A stretch of 64,000 nucleotides of DNA from Polynucleobacter finlandensis (GTDB taxonomy: Bacteria > Pseudomonadota > Gammaproteobacteria > Burkholderiales > Burkholderiaceae): assembly GCF_018881755.1 (NCBI RefSeq), contig NZ_JACVPS010000002.1, positions 1 to 64,000 of the forward strand. The letters run 5' to 3'. Shown here in pieces: positions 40,710 through 52,822 of this stretch. Below the pieces are notes generated by a model. That model had not been told where the DNA came from and did no database searches. It saw only the letters and a list, made by a program, of their open reading frames with translations. Within the stretch, counting starts at the first letter, position 1. Every line of letters begins with the position of its first letter. The translations under genes were made by a program, and so were the position numbers.

Positions 40710-42598
40710 TCGGGAACCTCCTTTGGCCATTTACCTTCAAGGTAGTAATCCAATGCTTTGCGAGCGATTGGCGCTGCATATTGCGCACCAAAGCCAGCAT
40801 TCTCAACCACCATCGCAATCACAATGCGTGGCTTATCTGCAGGAGCAAAGGCAATATATAAGGCATGGTCACGTAAAAATTCAGCAGTGGCTCCATGTTT
40901 GTAATCTTTGGAATTTAAGCTGAAGACTTGAGCTGTACCGGTCTTTCCACCCGCCACAAATTCAGCGCCTTTAAATGCTGCTGCAGAAGTACCCGTGCGA
41001 TTGACTTCCACCATGGCATTTTTGATGACCTCAAGATTTTCCGGCTTGAGATCGATGCGATAACTTTCTTTTGGTGTGGTGAGCGTGCGGTTACGCGTAA
41101 ATGGATCTTCAATTGCTTTGACTAGGTGTGGCTTCATGACAATGCCATTGTTCGCCAGATTCGCCATGGCATGGGCTAATTGCAGAATGGTGAAAGCGTT
41201 GTAGCCTTGACCAATACCCAGGGAAATCGTCTCGCCTTCATACCATTTTTGTTGTTCGGGTTTTTTGAAGGTATTTTTCTTCCATTCGGTAGAAGGGAGA
41301 ACACCCGCAGATTCACCTTGTAAATCAATGCCGGTAATTTGTCCAAAGCCAAGTGGCTTCATAAACTCTGCAATCATGTTGACGCCCATATCGCGGGCTA
41401 GCATGTAGTAGTAGGTATCGCAAGATTCCACAATCGACTTTTGCATATCTACTGTTCCATGCCCACCTTTTTTATCATCGCGGAATGTGTGGTTACCAAA
41501 ATCAAAAAAGCCTGGATCAAAAATAGTTTGAGATGGGGTGCGCTTTTTATTTTCTAATGCAGCCAGGGCCATGAAAGGCTTGTAGGTTGATCCTGGGGGG
41601 TAGATACCTTTGAGCGGTCTGTTGTAGAGCGGCTTCTGCGGAGAGTCATTTAACTCTTTCCAGGTGACTGCATCTATTCCTTCCACAAAATCATTTGGGT
41701 TGAAGTTGGGTTTTGATACAAAGGCAAGAACATCACCCGTCTCAGGCTCAATGGCTACGAAGGCGCCACGAAAGTTTCCATAGAGCTCTTCCACCAGGTA
41801 TTGCAATTTAATATCGACCGATAGAACAATATTTTTTCCGGGAATGGAGGGTGAGCTCGAAAGTGTGCGAACAGGTTTACCGCCGGCAGTGATTTCTACT
41901 TGATCATATCCAGGAACGCCGCGCAATACAGTTTCGTATTTCTGTTCTAAACCAATTTTTCCTACGTACTGAATGCCTGGCAGAAATGAGCTTTGTAATG
42001 CATCAGGATCATCGGCTTTTGCACCCTCAATCTCCGTTTGCATCCGCTCTTTATCTTTTAGCGAAACCCTCCCGATATAGCCAATTAAATGGGAGGCTAG
42101 CTCGTTATAGGGGTACTCTCGGAAGCTGCGGGCGCGAATTTCCACCCCAGGAAAGCGGTAGCGATTAGCCATAAAGCGGGCTGTTTCGGCCTCTGTCAGC
42201 ATTGAGCGCAGCGGAAAAGTGCCCATTTTTCGAGAATCCTCTAGGGAGCGCTTGAAATTACGGCGATCCCTCGGGGAAATGAGAACAATTTGGGATAAAT
42301 CATCGATGAGTTCATCAACATTGCCCTTAACCTCTTCAGCGTTGATATCTAAAGTCAGCGCTGAATAGTTTCTGCCAATCACAATGCCGTTGCGATCAAT
42401 GACTAAGCCGCGATTTGCAGGAGCGGGTACAAGTGCTATGCGGTTACTTTCAGCCAGTAAGGCATATTTGCCATGACTCACCAGTTGTAGCCAAACTAAT
42501 CGAGTAACTAGCAGCAGAAAACAAACCGTAACAAAGATGGTTGCAATATGAATGCGCTCTTGAAAAGAGTTGAGATCCGCTTTTTTAAAAGAAACCAT
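40691..42598 (-). CDS. mrdA: Penicillin-binding protein 2
   Basis: 635 residues. One N-terminal transmembrane helix, a PBP dimerisation domain (about 60-230) and a transpeptidase domain with SxxK as STYK in YPPGSTYKPF, SxN as SCDTYY-associated region and KTG in GGKTGTAQVF. It crosslinks peptidoglycan in the elongasome together with RodA. It starts 8 bp after mreD ends. Confidence 0.96.
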   Translation of the reverse strand: MVSFKKADLNSFQERIHIATIFVTVCFLLLVTRLVWLQLVSHGKYALLAESNRIALVPAPANRGLVIDRNGIVIGRNYSALTLDINAEEVKGNVDELIDDLSQIVLISPRDRRNFKRSLEDSRKMGTFPLRSMLTEAETARFMANRYRFPGVEIRARSFREYPYNELASHLIGYIGRVSLKDKERMQTEIEGAKADDPDALQSSFLPGIQYVGKIGLEQKYETVLRGVPGYDQVEITAGGKPVRTLSSSPSIPGKNIVLSVDIKLQYLVEELYGNFRGAFVAIEPETGDVLAFVSKPNFNPNDFVEGIDAVTWKELNDSPQKPLYNRPLKGIYPPGSTYKPFMALAALENKKRTPSQTIFDPGFFDFGNHTFRDDKKGGHGTVDMQKSIVESCDTYYYMLARDMGVNMIAEFMKPLGFGQITGIDLQGESAGVLPSTEWKKNTFKKPEQQKWYEGETISLGIGQGYNAFTILQLAHAMANLANNGIVMKPHLVKAIEDPFTRNRTLTTPKESYRIDLKPENLEVIKNAMVEVNRTGTSAAAFKGAEFVAGGKTGTAQVFSLNSKDYKHGATAEFLRDHALYIAFAPADKPRIVIAMVVENAGFGAQYAAPIARKALDYYLEGKWPKEVPEWKRAP

Positions 42599-42606
42599 AC
42601 AACCGC

Positions 42607-43131
42607 TTAGATTGGTCGATTATGGTCAACGTCAATAGGACGACGTTGAGGGGCTAGCAAAATACGAGTAGCGATTGGCCAAAGCATGGCTTCAATCAAG
42701 GCTTGTATTGAGCCAGTCAGCGCCCACCAATAGAGTTCGCCGCTTAGTACCCAATGCGTTAAAACAGGAAATAAAGATACGAGTAAAAAAATGGGTAGCA
42801 GATGCAGGGCTTGAGTAAACACGCTCAAGGCTATGATGCGCCTATGCCAAGAGATCGCCAGATAGGCTACTAGCGAGTAGCTAAATGCATGCAATCCCAG
42901 AAGATCTGAGTTGTGAACATCCATTAATAAGCCAAGAGTGAAGGCGATCATGACGCCAACATAGCGATGTTGATGAATATTCCAAAAGACGATACAGATA
43001 ATCAGCCAGTCAGGAACCCAGCCGTAGTTACCAATCGGCAAGAGATTGAGTAGCAAGGCGCACAACAGGCTGAAATAAATAAAGAGCGGATTGGCAGGCC
43101 GCAGAATATAGCCGCTTTGGAAGTCAATCAT
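42607..43131 (-). CDS. mreD: Rod shape-determining protein MreD
   Basis: 174 residues, five hydrophobic segments, with the conserved YGWVPDWLIICIVFWNIHQHRYVGVMIAFTLGLLMDV region (split: VPDWLIICI, AFTLGLLMDVHN). It belongs to the elongasome membrane complex. Its ATG overlaps the stop of mreC by 4 bp. Confidence 0.92.
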   Translation of the reverse strand: MIDFQSGYILRPANPLFIYFSLLCALLLNLLPIGNYGWVPDWLIICIVFWNIHQHRYVGVMIAFTLGLLMDVHNSDLLGLHAFSYSLVAYLAISWHRRIIALSVFTQALHLLPIFLLVSLFPVLTHWVLSGELYWWALTGSIQALIEAMLWPIATRILLAPQRRPIDVDHNRPI

Positions 43132-44060
43132 TGCATTCCTCGCGCACGAGTTTGGCGGCGACCTGGAGTCATCACACCGGCGCCCCCAGAGCTTGATTTA
43201 TTGACAACACTTGGCTTGGCGTCGAACTGTGGGTCGTAGAGTAGTGCCAATGCTTGGCGATAGCGGTTAACCGCAGCAACTGGAACACACAAAACATTGG
43301 AAGAGTTCTTGTCTGCGTTGCGTTCAATACGGCTGATAACGGCTACAGCGAAACCTGGTGGATAGACGCCGTCAATGCCGGACGTAATTAAGACATCGCC
43401 CACTTCTAGATCACTAGCAACAGGCAGGTAGCGTAGTTCTAAGGGGTTGCCGCGACCCGCCCCAAATACCGCTGCGCGCAGTCCGTTGCGCGCTACTTGT
43501 ACGGGCACTGCAAAGTCACGATCCTCAAGCAATGACACTTCTGCAGAGCGATCGTAGAGACGTACTACCTGACCTAGGATGCCGGCGTCATTGGCAATCG
43601 GGTTGCCGAGCTTCAAGCCATCATGGCCGCCACGGTTAATGACAATGCGTTGAGAGATTGGATTGGGTGGATTGAAAAGAATTTCAACGGGAAGCGTTTT
43701 AAATGGAATTTGCTTCTGCAAATCCATTAACTGCCGCAGGTTTTGATTTTCAATTAAGAGAAACTCTGATTGGTTTGCAAGTAATGAAAGTTCTGCTTGG
43801 CGCACTTTCATTGCTTGATTTTCTTTATCAAGTGTTCCGCGTGTCGTGAAATATTCTGAGCTAGCATCAAATACATTGCGAGGCATCAGCATGACATATT
43901 CAAGTGGACGCAAGATCCAATTGACGTTATCTCGGATGGGGTTGAGAGTCTTATAGCGAAAATCGATCAACATCAATGCGATGCTGATCGATAGACAGAC
44001 AATCAGTTTGACTAAAGCAGGAACGCCTTGTCTGAAAAGTGGAGGAGCGCTATGTTGCAA
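43128..44060 (-). CDS. mreC: Rod shape-determining protein MreC
   Basis: 310 residues with an N-terminal transmembrane helix (about 15-33), a coiled coil (about 75-115) and a beta-rich periplasmic domain containing INRGGHDGLKLGNPIANDAGILGQV and EVGDVLITSGIDGVYPPGFAVAVI. A TTG start is used. MreC links MreB to PBP2. Confidence 0.93.
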   Translation of the reverse strand: MQHSAPPLFRQGVPALVKLIVCLSISIALMLIDFRYKTLNPIRDNVNWILRPLEYVMLMPRNVFDASSEYFTTRGTLDKENQAMKVRQAELSLLANQSEFLLIENQNLRQLMDLQKQIPFKTLPVEILFNPPNPISQRIVINRGGHDGLKLGNPIANDAGILGQVVRLYDRSAEVSLLEDRDFAVPVQVARNGLRAAVFGAGRGNPLELRYLPVASDLEVGDVLITSGIDGVYPPGFAVAVISRIERNADKNSSNVLCVPVAAVNRYRQALALLYDPQFDAKPSVVNKSSSGGAGVMTPGRRQTRARGMQ

Positions 44061-44084
44061 TGCCCTGGTCGACGTGTAAGTCGA

Positions 44085-45152
<1,068 letters not shown>

Positions 45153-45189
45153 TTAATAAAAATATATAGGAATGATACTCTAGCGCCCC

Positions 45190-45483
45190 ATGAAACTTGA
45201 TGATGTCCAGCGCATTGCGCACCTTTCCAGGCTTGAGTTAAACCAGGCAGAAGCCGAGGCAGTTTTGCCTCAATTACAGGCTATTTTTGCTTTGGTCGAA
45301 GAGATGCAAGCCGTTGATACAACAGGTCTTGAGCCCTTGGCCCACCCTATCCTATTCCTGCGTGACTTGGCGCAGCCCTTGAGAGTTGATCAGGTGACTG
45401 AATCAGACCATCGCGCTGAAAACATGCAATCAGCGCCGGCACAACAGGATGGTTATTTCTTAGTTCCGCGGGTGATTGAATGA
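45190..45483 (+). CDS. gatC: Asp/Glu-tRNA amidotransferase subunit C
   Basis: 97 residues. GatC pattern [45 protein letters not shown] (split) and the terminal [10 protein letters not shown]. It stabilises the GatA-GatB complex that amidates misacylated Asp-tRNA-Asn and Glu-tRNA-Gln. Its stop overlaps the gatA start by 4 bp. Confidence 0.96.
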   Translation: MKLDDVQRIAHLSRLELNQAEAEAVLPQLQAIFALVEEMQAVDTTGLEPLAHPILFLRDLAQPLRVDQVTESDHRAENMQSAPAQQDGYFLVPRVIE

Positions 45484-46997
45484 GTTGGCACAACACCCCC
45501 ATCGCTTTAATGGCGAAAGCCCTTGCCGCAAAAGAGGTCTCCAGTACAGAGCTGACAAAGTATTTTTTAGATCGTATTGAGTCTGGAAAGCAGTGGAATG
45601 CCTATCTTGATGTGAATACTCACTTAAGTTTAGAGCAAGCATCTGCAGCGGATGAACTTATTTCTTCAGGAAAATCAGGTAAATTGACTGGTATCCCCGT
45701 AGCCCACAAAGATGTCTTTGTCACCCGTGGCTGGAAGTCGACCGCCGCCTCCAAGATCCTCGAGGGCTACCTCAGTCCTTTCGATGCAACAGTGGTCGCT
45801 AATTTGGGCATTCCGAGTGCAGACAATCCAAATGGTGCTGGTATGGTTTGCTTAGGCAAGACCAATATGGACGAATTTGCCATGGGCTCTTCCAATGAAA
45901 ACTCAGCCTATGGACCAGTCTTAAATCCCTGGAATTCTGAGTATGTTGCAGGTGGATCATCTGGTGGTTCTGCTGCTGCAGTTGCGGCAGGTTTAGCCCC
46001 AATTGCCACTGGAACAGATACAGGCGGATCGATTCGTCAGCCAGCAGCTTTTTGTGGCCTGACCGGGATTAAGCCAAGCTATGGGCGCGTTTCTCGGTAC
46101 GGCATGATTGCTTATGCCTCTTCTTTGGATCAGGCGGGCCCCATCGGCAAGACTGCTGAAGATTGTGCTTTATTGCTTTCTGCGATGTCATCGCACGATC
46201 CCCGTGACTCCACATCCTTGGCTGATTCCGGTGAAGACTATGGCCGCTATCTCAATCAGGCTTGGAAAGAAGCTAATGCCAACCCTGCAAAGCCTTTAGA
46301 AGGCTTGCGAGTTGGTTTACCCAAAGAGTTTTTTGCTGAGGGTTTGGCAGAAGATGTTGCCAAAGCAGTCAATGCCGCAGCTAAAGCTTTGCAAGACCTA
46401 GGCGCTCAATTGGTGGAGGTGAGCCTGCCTAAAACGAAGCTATCGATTCCGGTGTATTACGTCTTGGCACCCGCAGAAGCCTCTAGCAACTTAAGTCGTT
46501 TTGATGGCGTGCGCTATGGACATCGCGCCAGCGAGTATCGGGACCTAGGTGATATGTATCAGAAGTCCCGCACCGAAGGTTTTGGTGCCGAGGTAAAACG
46601 TCGCATTCTCATTGGTACCTATGTACTCTGCCACGGCTATTACGACGCTTACTATTTACAGGCGCAAAAAATTCGCCGCATTATTGCTGCAGATTTTCAG
46701 GCGGCATTTAGTCAGTGCGATGTGATTCTTGGGCCTGTGGCGCCTGATGTGGCATGGCGTTTAGGTGAGAAATCAAAAGATCCTGTGCAGATGTATTTGG
46801 AAGATATTTACACCTTATCGACCAATTTGGCAGGACTGCCAGCAATGAGCGTTCCTTGTGGATTTAATTCAAACAATCTTCCAATTGGTATGCAATTAAT
46901 CGGCAATTATTTTTCTGAGGCGCGCTTACTGCAAGTCGCCCATCAATATCAACAGGCCAGCGATTGGCATTTGCGTCAAGCAAGCGAGGTGGCATGA
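45480..46997 (+). CDS. gatA: Asp/Glu-tRNA amidotransferase subunit A
   Basis: 505 residues, amidase signature enzyme that releases ammonia from glutamine. Ser-cisSer-Lys triad: VAHKDVF (Lys), [17 protein letters not shown] (cis-Ser) and [14 protein letters not shown] (nucleophile Ser). Sits between gatC and gatB with 4-bp overlaps on both sides, a tightly coupled operon. Confidence 0.97.
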   Translation: MSWHNTPIALMAKALAAKEVSSTELTKYFLDRIESGKQWNAYLDVNTHLSLEQASAADELISSGKSGKLTGIPVAHKDVFVTRGWKSTAASKILEGYLSPFDATVVANLGIPSADNPNGAGMVCLGKTNMDEFAMGSSNENSAYGPVLNPWNSEYVAGGSSGGSAAAVAAGLAPIATGTDTGGSIRQPAAFCGLTGIKPSYGRVSRYGMIAYASSLDQAGPIGKTAEDCALLLSAMSSHDPRDSTSLADSGEDYGRYLNQAWKEANANPAKPLEGLRVGLPKEFFAEGLAEDVAKAVNAAAKALQDLGAQLVEVSLPKTKLSIPVYYVLAPAEASSNLSRFDGVRYGHRASEYRDLGDMYQKSRTEGFGAEVKRRILIGTYVLCHGYYDAYYLQAQKIRRIIAADFQAAFSQCDVILGPVAPDVAWRLGEKSKDPVQMYLEDIYTLSTNLAGLPAMSVPCGFNSNNLPIGMQLIGNYFSEARLLQVAHQYQQASDWHLRQASEVA

Positions 46998-48466
46998 TGC
47001 AATGGGAAGTCGTTATCGGTTTAGAAACCCACGCGCAATTAAAAACGCAATCGAAGATTTTTAGTGGCGCCAGCATACGTTTTGGTGCCGAACCAAATAC
47101 CCAGGCATGCCCAGTAGATCTGGCTTTGCCGGGAGTATTGCCGGTATTGAATCGTCAAGCCGTAGAGCATGCGATTCGTTTTGGCTTGGCGGTGGGCGCG
47201 AAGATTTCACCGGCTAGCATTTTTGCTCGCAAGAATTACTTCTACCCTGATTTACCTAAGGGCTATCAGATTAGTCAGTTTGAAATCCCTGTAGTTGTTG
47301 GTGGACATCTTGAAATCTTGGTGGGCGACGAAGTCAAAGTGGTTGAGCTGACACGTGCGCATATGGAAGAAGATGCTGGCAAATCTGTTCATGAAGAGGA
47401 CTTCACTGGCCCGCACGGCGAGGCCTCTAGTGGCATCGACTTAAATCGTGCCGGCACTCCGCTATTAGAAATTGTTACAGAGCCTGTGATGCGCAGCGCT
47501 GCTGAGGCTGTGGCCTATGCAAAGGCTTTGCATGGCTTGGTCGTCTGGTTGGGTGTTTGCGATGGCAATATGCAAGAGGGCTCTTTCCGCTGTGATGCCA
47601 ACGTTTCGGTGCGCCCTATGGGTCAAGTAGAGTTCGGCACCCGTTGCGAGATTAAGAATTTAAATTCATTCCGTTTTTTGGAAGAGGCAATTCAATATGA
47701 AGTGCGTCGCCAAATTGAGTTGATTGAAGATGGCGGTAAGGTTGTTCAGGAAACCCGTTTGTATGATCCTGATCGCCAAGAGACCCGCAGCATGCGTAGC
47801 AAGGAAGATGCGAACGACTATCGTTATTTCCCAGATCCCGATTTGCTGCCTGTAGTCATTGATGATGCCTGGATAGCTGACGTACGTAGCAAGATGCCAG
47901 CCTTACCAGCGCAATTGCGCGAGCAATGGCAAAGCGAGTTTGGTCTGAGTGCATATGACGCTCAGTTACTCACACAAGATCGCGACACCGCAAAAGTATT
48001 TGAGGACTTGCTGGCTATTGTTGGTAAACCTTTAGCAAAAGCAGCGGCTAACTTGATCGCAGGCGAATTCGCTTCCTCTGTAAATAAGGCTGGTATCGCA
48101 GTAGCTCAAGTGCCATTAAAGGCTGAGCACTTGGCAGCACTATTAACGCGTACTGCAGATGGCACGATTTCTAACAAGATTGCTAAAGATATTTTCGCGA
48201 TGCTTTGGGAAGAGGCTTTATCAGGCAAGGAAATCAGCGCTGTTGACCACATTATTGATGCCAAAGGCTTAAAGCAAATTAGCGATAGTGGAGCGCTCGA
48301 GGCCATGATTGATACGGTCTTGGCGGCCAATGAAAAATCGGTTGAAGAGTTCCGCTCTGGAAAAGAAAAAGCGTTCAACGCCCTAGTTGGTCAGATTATG
48401 AAAGCATCACAAGGCAAAGCCAATCCGGGCCAGGTAAATGAATTGCTGCGTAAAAAGCTTGGCTAA
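46994..48466 (+). CDS. gatB: Asp/Glu-tRNA amidotransferase subunit B
   Basis: 490 residues from [16 protein letters not shown]. The kinase domain shows [17 protein letters not shown] and [26 protein letters not shown], and the C-terminal YqeY-like tail ends [12 protein letters not shown]. It phosphorylates and amidates the tRNA-bound Asp/Glu. ATG 46994 overlaps the gatA TGA, with GAGG before it. Confidence 0.97.
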   Translation: MMQWEVVIGLETHAQLKTQSKIFSGASIRFGAEPNTQACPVDLALPGVLPVLNRQAVEHAIRFGLAVGAKISPASIFARKNYFYPDLPKGYQISQFEIPVVVGGHLEILVGDEVKVVELTRAHMEEDAGKSVHEEDFTGPHGEASSGIDLNRAGTPLLEIVTEPVMRSAAEAVAYAKALHGLVVWLGVCDGNMQEGSFRCDANVSVRPMGQVEFGTRCEIKNLNSFRFLEEAIQYEVRRQIELIEDGGKVVQETRLYDPDRQETRSMRSKEDANDYRYFPDPDLLPVVIDDAWIADVRSKMPALPAQLREQWQSEFGLSAYDAQLLTQDRDTAKVFEDLLAIVGKPLAKAAANLIAGEFASSVNKAGIAVAQVPLKAEHLAALLTRTADGTISNKIAKDIFAMLWEEALSGKEISAVDHIIDAKGLKQISDSGALEAMIDTVLAANEKSVEEFRSGKEKAFNALVGQIMKASQGKANPGQVNELLRKKLG

Positions 48467-48501
48467 AGCAGAATACAAATGACACATTGAGAAAGAAATA
48501 G

Positions 48502-49176
48502 ATGAGCGCAATTGATCCGCAGCAAGCAGAACAAGAAGAGTTGGTGGCTGAGTGGTTACGAGCGACCCCAGGCTTCTTTGAGCGTTACGCCAATCTGTTA
48601 AACGACATTCGTTTGAAGCATCCCCATGAAGATCGCGCGATCTCATTGCAAGAGCGTCAAATGACCATCTTGCGCACACAAAATCAGGAACTGAATCGTC
48701 GTCTCAGTGAGATGCTTCATTTTGGAAGTCGCAATGACAAAACACAGCAAGGCTTAGTTGCATGGTTGTTGCGCTTAATGCGCGCTAACAATAAGGCTGA
48801 TGTAGAGGCTGCTGTGACCCATGGCTTAGCAGAGGTATTTGAAGTGGATGCAGCACAAATTCTGTCGCCAAACAATGCGTTTGGTCCTTGGATTGATACT
48901 CCATTATGTGGATCTGCGAAAGAGCTTGCAGCCGCTAGCGTGGATTTGTTGGCTACTCAAACGACCATCGATCCTGAATGGCAAAGCATGGTGGCAATTG
49001 GGCTGCCTTTGGGTAAAGGCGGATCAAGCAATCAAGCTCCAGCCGTGCTGTTGTTGGCAAGCAAAGATGAATCACGTTTTACCGCTGACATGGGTGCCTT
49101 CTATTTGCGTCAAATCGCTGAACTAACTGCTGCAGCTTTGGATCGCGTCCAAGCTTATGAAGTCACAGCCGACTGA
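48502..49176 (+). CDS. DUF484-family protein
   Basis: 224 residues. N-terminal EWLRATPGFFERYANLLNDIRLKHPHEDRAISLQERQM (split) leads into a short coiled coil and a GAF-like domain (about 100-220). This is the DUF484 family, frequently located just before xerC. Its precise function is unknown. It overlaps xerC by 20 bp. Confidence 0.9.
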   Translation: MSAIDPQQAEQEELVAEWLRATPGFFERYANLLNDIRLKHPHEDRAISLQERQMTILRTQNQELNRRLSEMLHFGSRNDKTQQGLVAWLLRLMRANNKADVEAAVTHGLAEVFEVDAAQILSPNNAFGPWIDTPLCGSAKELAAASVDLLATQTTIDPEWQSMVAIGLPLGKGGSSNQAPAVLLLASKDESRFTADMGAFYLRQIAELTAAALDRVQAYEVTAD

Positions 49177-50158
49177 ACTACATCCGCTTGTGCAGGAATA
49201 TCTGCATGAGCTTCATGTATTGCGTCAGTTATCGCCGCATACGCTCAAGGCGTATCGGACAGATTTAATGGAGTTACAACTTTTTGCCGCAGATGATTCT
49301 GTTGAGCTCTTAAAGGTCAGCAATGCGCATGTGCGTCGCTGGGCTGGTAGATGGCATGCCAAAGGGAAGTCATCTAGAACGATTGCCCGAGGTCTTTCTG
49401 CCTGGCGCGGTTGGTATGACTGGATCACCGAGAAAGCGGCGCGCAGAGATGCGCAGACGGGCAGGGCACGCGTCAAATTGAGCGCCAATCCAGTGGACGA
49501 TGTCAAAGCACCTAAGCGCTTGAAGTCCTTGCCTAAAGCACTTTCGGTAGAACAGGCTTTGGCATTGGTTAATCAAGTGGTGCAAGAGGCGGAGGAAAAG
49601 AAAGATCTGGAGTCCATTCGGGATGCTGCGATTGTGGATCTGCTGTATTCCTCTGGCTTACGTCTTTCGGAGCTCTTGGGCATTGACGTGATGCAAAGCA
49701 AAGATCGCCAACATGAGTCTGCGGGTTGGCTAGATTGGGATGCAGCCGAGGTCACTGTTTTAGGTAAGGGTGGAAAGCGCCGCTCTGTTCCTGTTGGCTC
49801 ACCTGCCATGAAATCATTGCAGGCCTGGCGAGGGCTCCGGGATAGCGCTGAGTACGCTCAACAATCTTCCGCCTTGTTTATTTCTGCCACTGGCGCTCGC
49901 TTATCCCCTCGTACCGTTCAAGCGCGTTTACGTACCCTAGCGATGCGCGCTGGTTTGCCAACCCATGTGCACCCTCACATGATGCGTCATAGCTTTGCAA
50001 GCCACGTACTGCAATCCTCACAGGACTTACGTGCGGTGCAAGAGATGCTGGGGCATGCCAGTATTGCTAGTACCCAAATTTATACTTCCTTAGATTTCCA
50101 GCATCTTGCTCAGGCATATGACAAAGCACATCCTCGAGCAAAGGCTGGTAAAGGCTGA
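49157..50158 (+). CDS. xerC: Chromosome-dimer tyrosine recombinase XerC
   Basis: 333 residues. Core-binding N-domain with LSPHTLKAYRTDL, catalytic residues R in SSGLRLSELLG, K in GKGGKRRSVP, HxxRH as HPHMMRHSFASHVL, and the nucleophile Tyr in LGHASIASTQIYTSLD. It resolves chromosome dimers at dif with XerD. Slightly longer than E. coli XerC, with an insertion around residues 90-110. It is the housekeeping recombinase and is unlike the integrase at 395-1648. Confidence 0.95.
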   Translation: MKSQPTELHPLVQEYLHELHVLRQLSPHTLKAYRTDLMELQLFAADDSVELLKVSNAHVRRWAGRWHAKGKSSRTIARGLSAWRGWYDWITEKAARRDAQTGRARVKLSANPVDDVKAPKRLKSLPKALSVEQALALVNQVVQEAEEKKDLESIRDAAIVDLLYSSGLRLSELLGIDVMQSKDRQHESAGWLDWDAAEVTVLGKGGKRRSVPVGSPAMKSLQAWRGLRDSAEYAQQSSALFISATGARLSPRTVQARLRTLAMRAGLPTHVHPHMMRHSFASHVLQSSQDLRAVQEMLGHASIASTQIYTSLDFQHLAQAYDKAHPRAKAGKG

Positions 50159-50228
50159 GGAACTCGGTAAGATACAAGGTTTCCTCCAACGGGGAATGAT
50201 TCACCACTAGATTTTGAATGGACTGACG

Positions 50229-51290
50229 ATGGCATTAATTCCAGTAACGATTCTCACGGGCTTTTTGGGTAGCGGCAAAACTACCCTCCTCAAGCACATT
50301 CTCACCGAACAACATGGCAAAAAAATTGCTGTGATCGAAAACGAGTTCGGCGAAGAGAACATCGATAACGACATCTTGGTTCAAGACAATCAAGAAAACA
50401 TTGTGCAGATGAGTAATGGCTGTATTTGCTGCACGATTCGTGGCGATCTGGTGGACGCCCTCAATGAGCTTTGGGAGCAACGCAAGGATAAGAAAATTAG
50501 CTTTGAGCGTGTCGTGATTGAGACCACTGGAGTCGCCAATCCTGGCCCAGTCGCCCAGACCTTCTTTATGGATGACGATGTAGCGGATCACTATGTGTTG
50601 GATGCCGTAGTGACTCTGGTGGATGCTAAGCATGGGCAGCAGCAGCTCAGCGAACATGAGGAGGCTCAGCGCCAGGTAGGCTTTGCTGATCAAATCTTTA
50701 TTACTAAGACCGATCTGGTAACGCCTGCTGAGGTTGATGCCTTGCGTGCCCGCTTAATGCATATGAACCCCCGTGCGCCTATTTCCGGGATTTCTAAGGG
50801 GGTAGTTCCGCTTGAGGCGGTTTTAGACCTCAAGGGCTTTAATTTGAACGCCAAATTGGACATTGACCCGCATTTCTTGGAGCAAGAGGACCATGACCAT
50901 AGTGATTGTGGTCACGACCACAGCCACGATCACCATGATCACAGCAACTGCGGCCACGACCACAGCCATGATCATCATGGTCATGCAGGGCATACAGACC
51001 GCATCCAATCCTTTGTATTTCGTAGTGATAAACCCTTTGATCACAAAAAGCTTGAAGACTTTTTGGGCGGCATTTTGGAGGTTTTTGGCGAGAAGATGTT
51101 GCGCTATAAAGGCGTGCTTTATGTGAAGGGAAGTAACCGAAAAGTGGTATTTCAGGGGGTTCATCAGATGATGGGCAGCGATTTAGCTGGTCCGTGGGGG
51201 GCTGAGCCCAAGCAAACCCGTATGGTGTTTATTGGCATTGACTTGCCTAAGGACACCCTATTAGCAGGGCTCGAGGGGTGTTTGGCTTAG
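50229..51290 (+). CDS. CobW-family GTPase with a His-rich metal-binding loop
   Basis: 353 residues of the COG0523 metallochaperone family. P-loop [10 protein letters not shown], CxCC as [11 protein letters not shown], NKxD-type TKTDL and a long His/Asp segment (about 216-256, [12 protein letters not shown] repeated) that probably holds zinc or another transition metal. The C-terminal CobW domain ends near LAGLEGCLA. It is likely a GTP-driven zinc chaperone. ATG 50229 places the P-loop where relatives have it; a TTG at 50214 has no support. Confidence 0.9.
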   Translation: MALIPVTILTGFLGSGKTTLLKHILTEQHGKKIAVIENEFGEENIDNDILVQDNQENIVQMSNGCICCTIRGDLVDALNELWEQRKDKKISFERVVIETTGVANPGPVAQTFFMDDDVADHYVLDAVVTLVDAKHGQQQLSEHEEAQRQVGFADQIFITKTDLVTPAEVDALRARLMHMNPRAPISGISKGVVPLEAVLDLKGFNLNAKLDIDPHFLEQEDHDHSDCGHDHSHDHHDHSNCGHDHSHDHHGHAGHTDRIQSFVFRSDKPFDHKKLEDFLGGILEVFGEKMLRYKGVLYVKGSNRKVVFQGVHQMMGSDLAGPWGAEPKQTRMVFIGIDLPKDTLLAGLEGCLA

Positions 51291-51365
51291 GCGGGTTCGG
51301 ATACAATCTGCCGCCACGGTCAATATTGATAAAAGGTCGTAAAACTTTGGCAGAATGAGGCAATA

Positions 51366-51878
51366 ATGCTTCAAACCCATGGAAAGAATGAGATGACGGT
51401 AAAAACAGCAACAAAAACTGCAGCGGCTCCAAAAGTTAGTAAGACTGCAAGTAGCAAAGCTCCAAAGGGTGCACCTTTAACTGAAGCTGAACTGCTCAAA
51501 ATGGCTGACAAGGACTACATGAATGCAGCCCAGTTAGATTTTTTCCGTCAAAAATTATTGACCCTCAAAGAGGACATCTTGAAGAATGCATCAGAAACTA
51601 CTGAGCATCTTCGTGAAAACATTTTGGTTCCGGATCCGGCGGATCGTGCAACGATTGAAGAAGAGCATGCGCTTGAATTACGCACCCGCGATCGTGAACG
51701 CAAGTTGCTGAAAAAAGTAGAGCAGGCTTTGGCGCGGATTGAGACTGCTGATTACGGTTGGTGCGAAGAGACTGGCGAGCCAATTGGCTTATCCCGTTTG
51801 ATAGCAAGACCGACGGCTAATCTTTCCCTTGAAGCACAAGAGCGTCGTGAACTCCGTCAAAAGTTGTTTGGCGAATAA
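51366..51878 (+). CDS. dksA: RNA polymerase-binding transcription factor DksA
   Basis: 170 residues. An Ala/Lys-rich N-terminal extension precedes the coiled coil, whose tip contains DPADRATIEEEHALELRTRDRER (the Asp-Ala pair is present). The globular end has only one of the four classical zinc cysteines (YGWCEETGEPIGLSRLIARPTANLSL), a condition usual for beta-proteobacterial DksA variants. It sits in the RNA polymerase secondary channel with ppGpp. GAGG lies before ATG 51366; ATG 51393 is possible too. Confidence 0.94.
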   Translation: MLQTHGKNEMTVKTATKTAAAPKVSKTASSKAPKGAPLTEAELLKMADKDYMNAAQLDFFRQKLLTLKEDILKNASETTEHLRENILVPDPADRATIEEEHALELRTRDRERKLLKKVEQALARIETADYGWCEETGEPIGLSRLIARPTANLSLEAQERRELRQKLFGE

Positions 51879-51899
51879 CCTTTTAATACTTCGGCTGCA

Positions 51900-52802
51900 A
51901 TGACTAAGCACCTACCAACCCTTGCTGATATTCCACCTTTATTAAAGGCGGAAATCTTGGCCGAGGCTTTGCCTTATATCCGCCAATATCACGGCAAGAC
52001 CATTGTGATTAAGTACGGCGGAAATGCCATGGTGGAGGAGCGCCTCAAAGAAAGTTTTGCGCGCGATGTCATTTTGCTCAAATTGGTTGGTATGAACCCC
52101 GTCGTAGTGCACGGCGGTGGCCCACAAATTGATGAAGCGCTGAAGAAGATCGGCAAGACCGGAACGTTTATTCAGGGTATGCGCGTTACCGATGATGAAA
52201 CCATGGAAGTAGTCGAGTGGGTTCTTGGTGGCGAGGTGCAACAAGATATTGTTATGTTGATTAATCACTTTGGCGGACAGGCAGTTGGCTTGACTGGTAA
52301 AGATGGTGGCTTGATTCATGCCAGAAAAATGATGATCCCCGATGAAAAAAATCCAGGAAAAAAAATAGATATCGGTTTTGTCGGTGAGATCGAGGCCATT
52401 AATCCTGCGGTTGTAAAGGCCCTGCAAGATGATGCGTTTATTCCGGTGATTTCTCCTATTGGCTTTAGTGCTGAAGGTCAGGCATACAACATCAATGCTG
52501 ACTTGGTTGCTGGCAAGATGGCTGAAATTCTGCATGCTGAGAAATTGGTGATGATGACCAATATTCCAGGCGTCATGGATAAAAATGGCACGCTCTTGAC
52601 CGATTTAACTGCTCGAGAGATCGATGATTTATTTGCTGATGGAACTATCTCTGGTGGTATGTTGCCTAAGATTTCCTCGGCCTTAGACGCTGCGAAGAGT
52701 GGTGTGAACTCAGTGCACATTATTGATGGCCGTATTGAACACTCTTTATTATTAGAAATTCTGACTGAGCAAGCTTTTGGAACGATGATTCGTTCTAGAT
52801 GA
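51900..52802 (+). CDS. argB: Acetylglutamate kinase
   Basis: 300 residues. Second step of arginine synthesis. Motifs: [43 protein letters not shown] and [10 protein letters not shown]. Twenty-one bp after dksA on the same strand. Confidence 0.96.
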   Translation: MTKHLPTLADIPPLLKAEILAEALPYIRQYHGKTIVIKYGGNAMVEERLKESFARDVILLKLVGMNPVVVHGGGPQIDEALKKIGKTGTFIQGMRVTDDETMEVVEWVLGGEVQQDIVMLINHFGGQAVGLTGKDGGLIHARKMMIPDEKNPGKKIDIGFVGEIEAINPAVVKALQDDAFIPVISPIGFSAEGQAYNINADLVAGKMAEILHAEKLVMMTNIPGVMDKNGTLLTDLTAREIDDLFADGTISGGMLPKISSALDAAKSGVNSVHIIDGRIEHSLLLEILTEQAFGTMIRSR

Positions 52803-52822
52803 GCTATGGATAAGTGATAACT

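Noticed and set aside
49157..50158. XerC as recombinase of the cassette array
   Set aside because: It is the housekeeping enzyme in its normal DUF484 context; the repeats do not look like dif sites.
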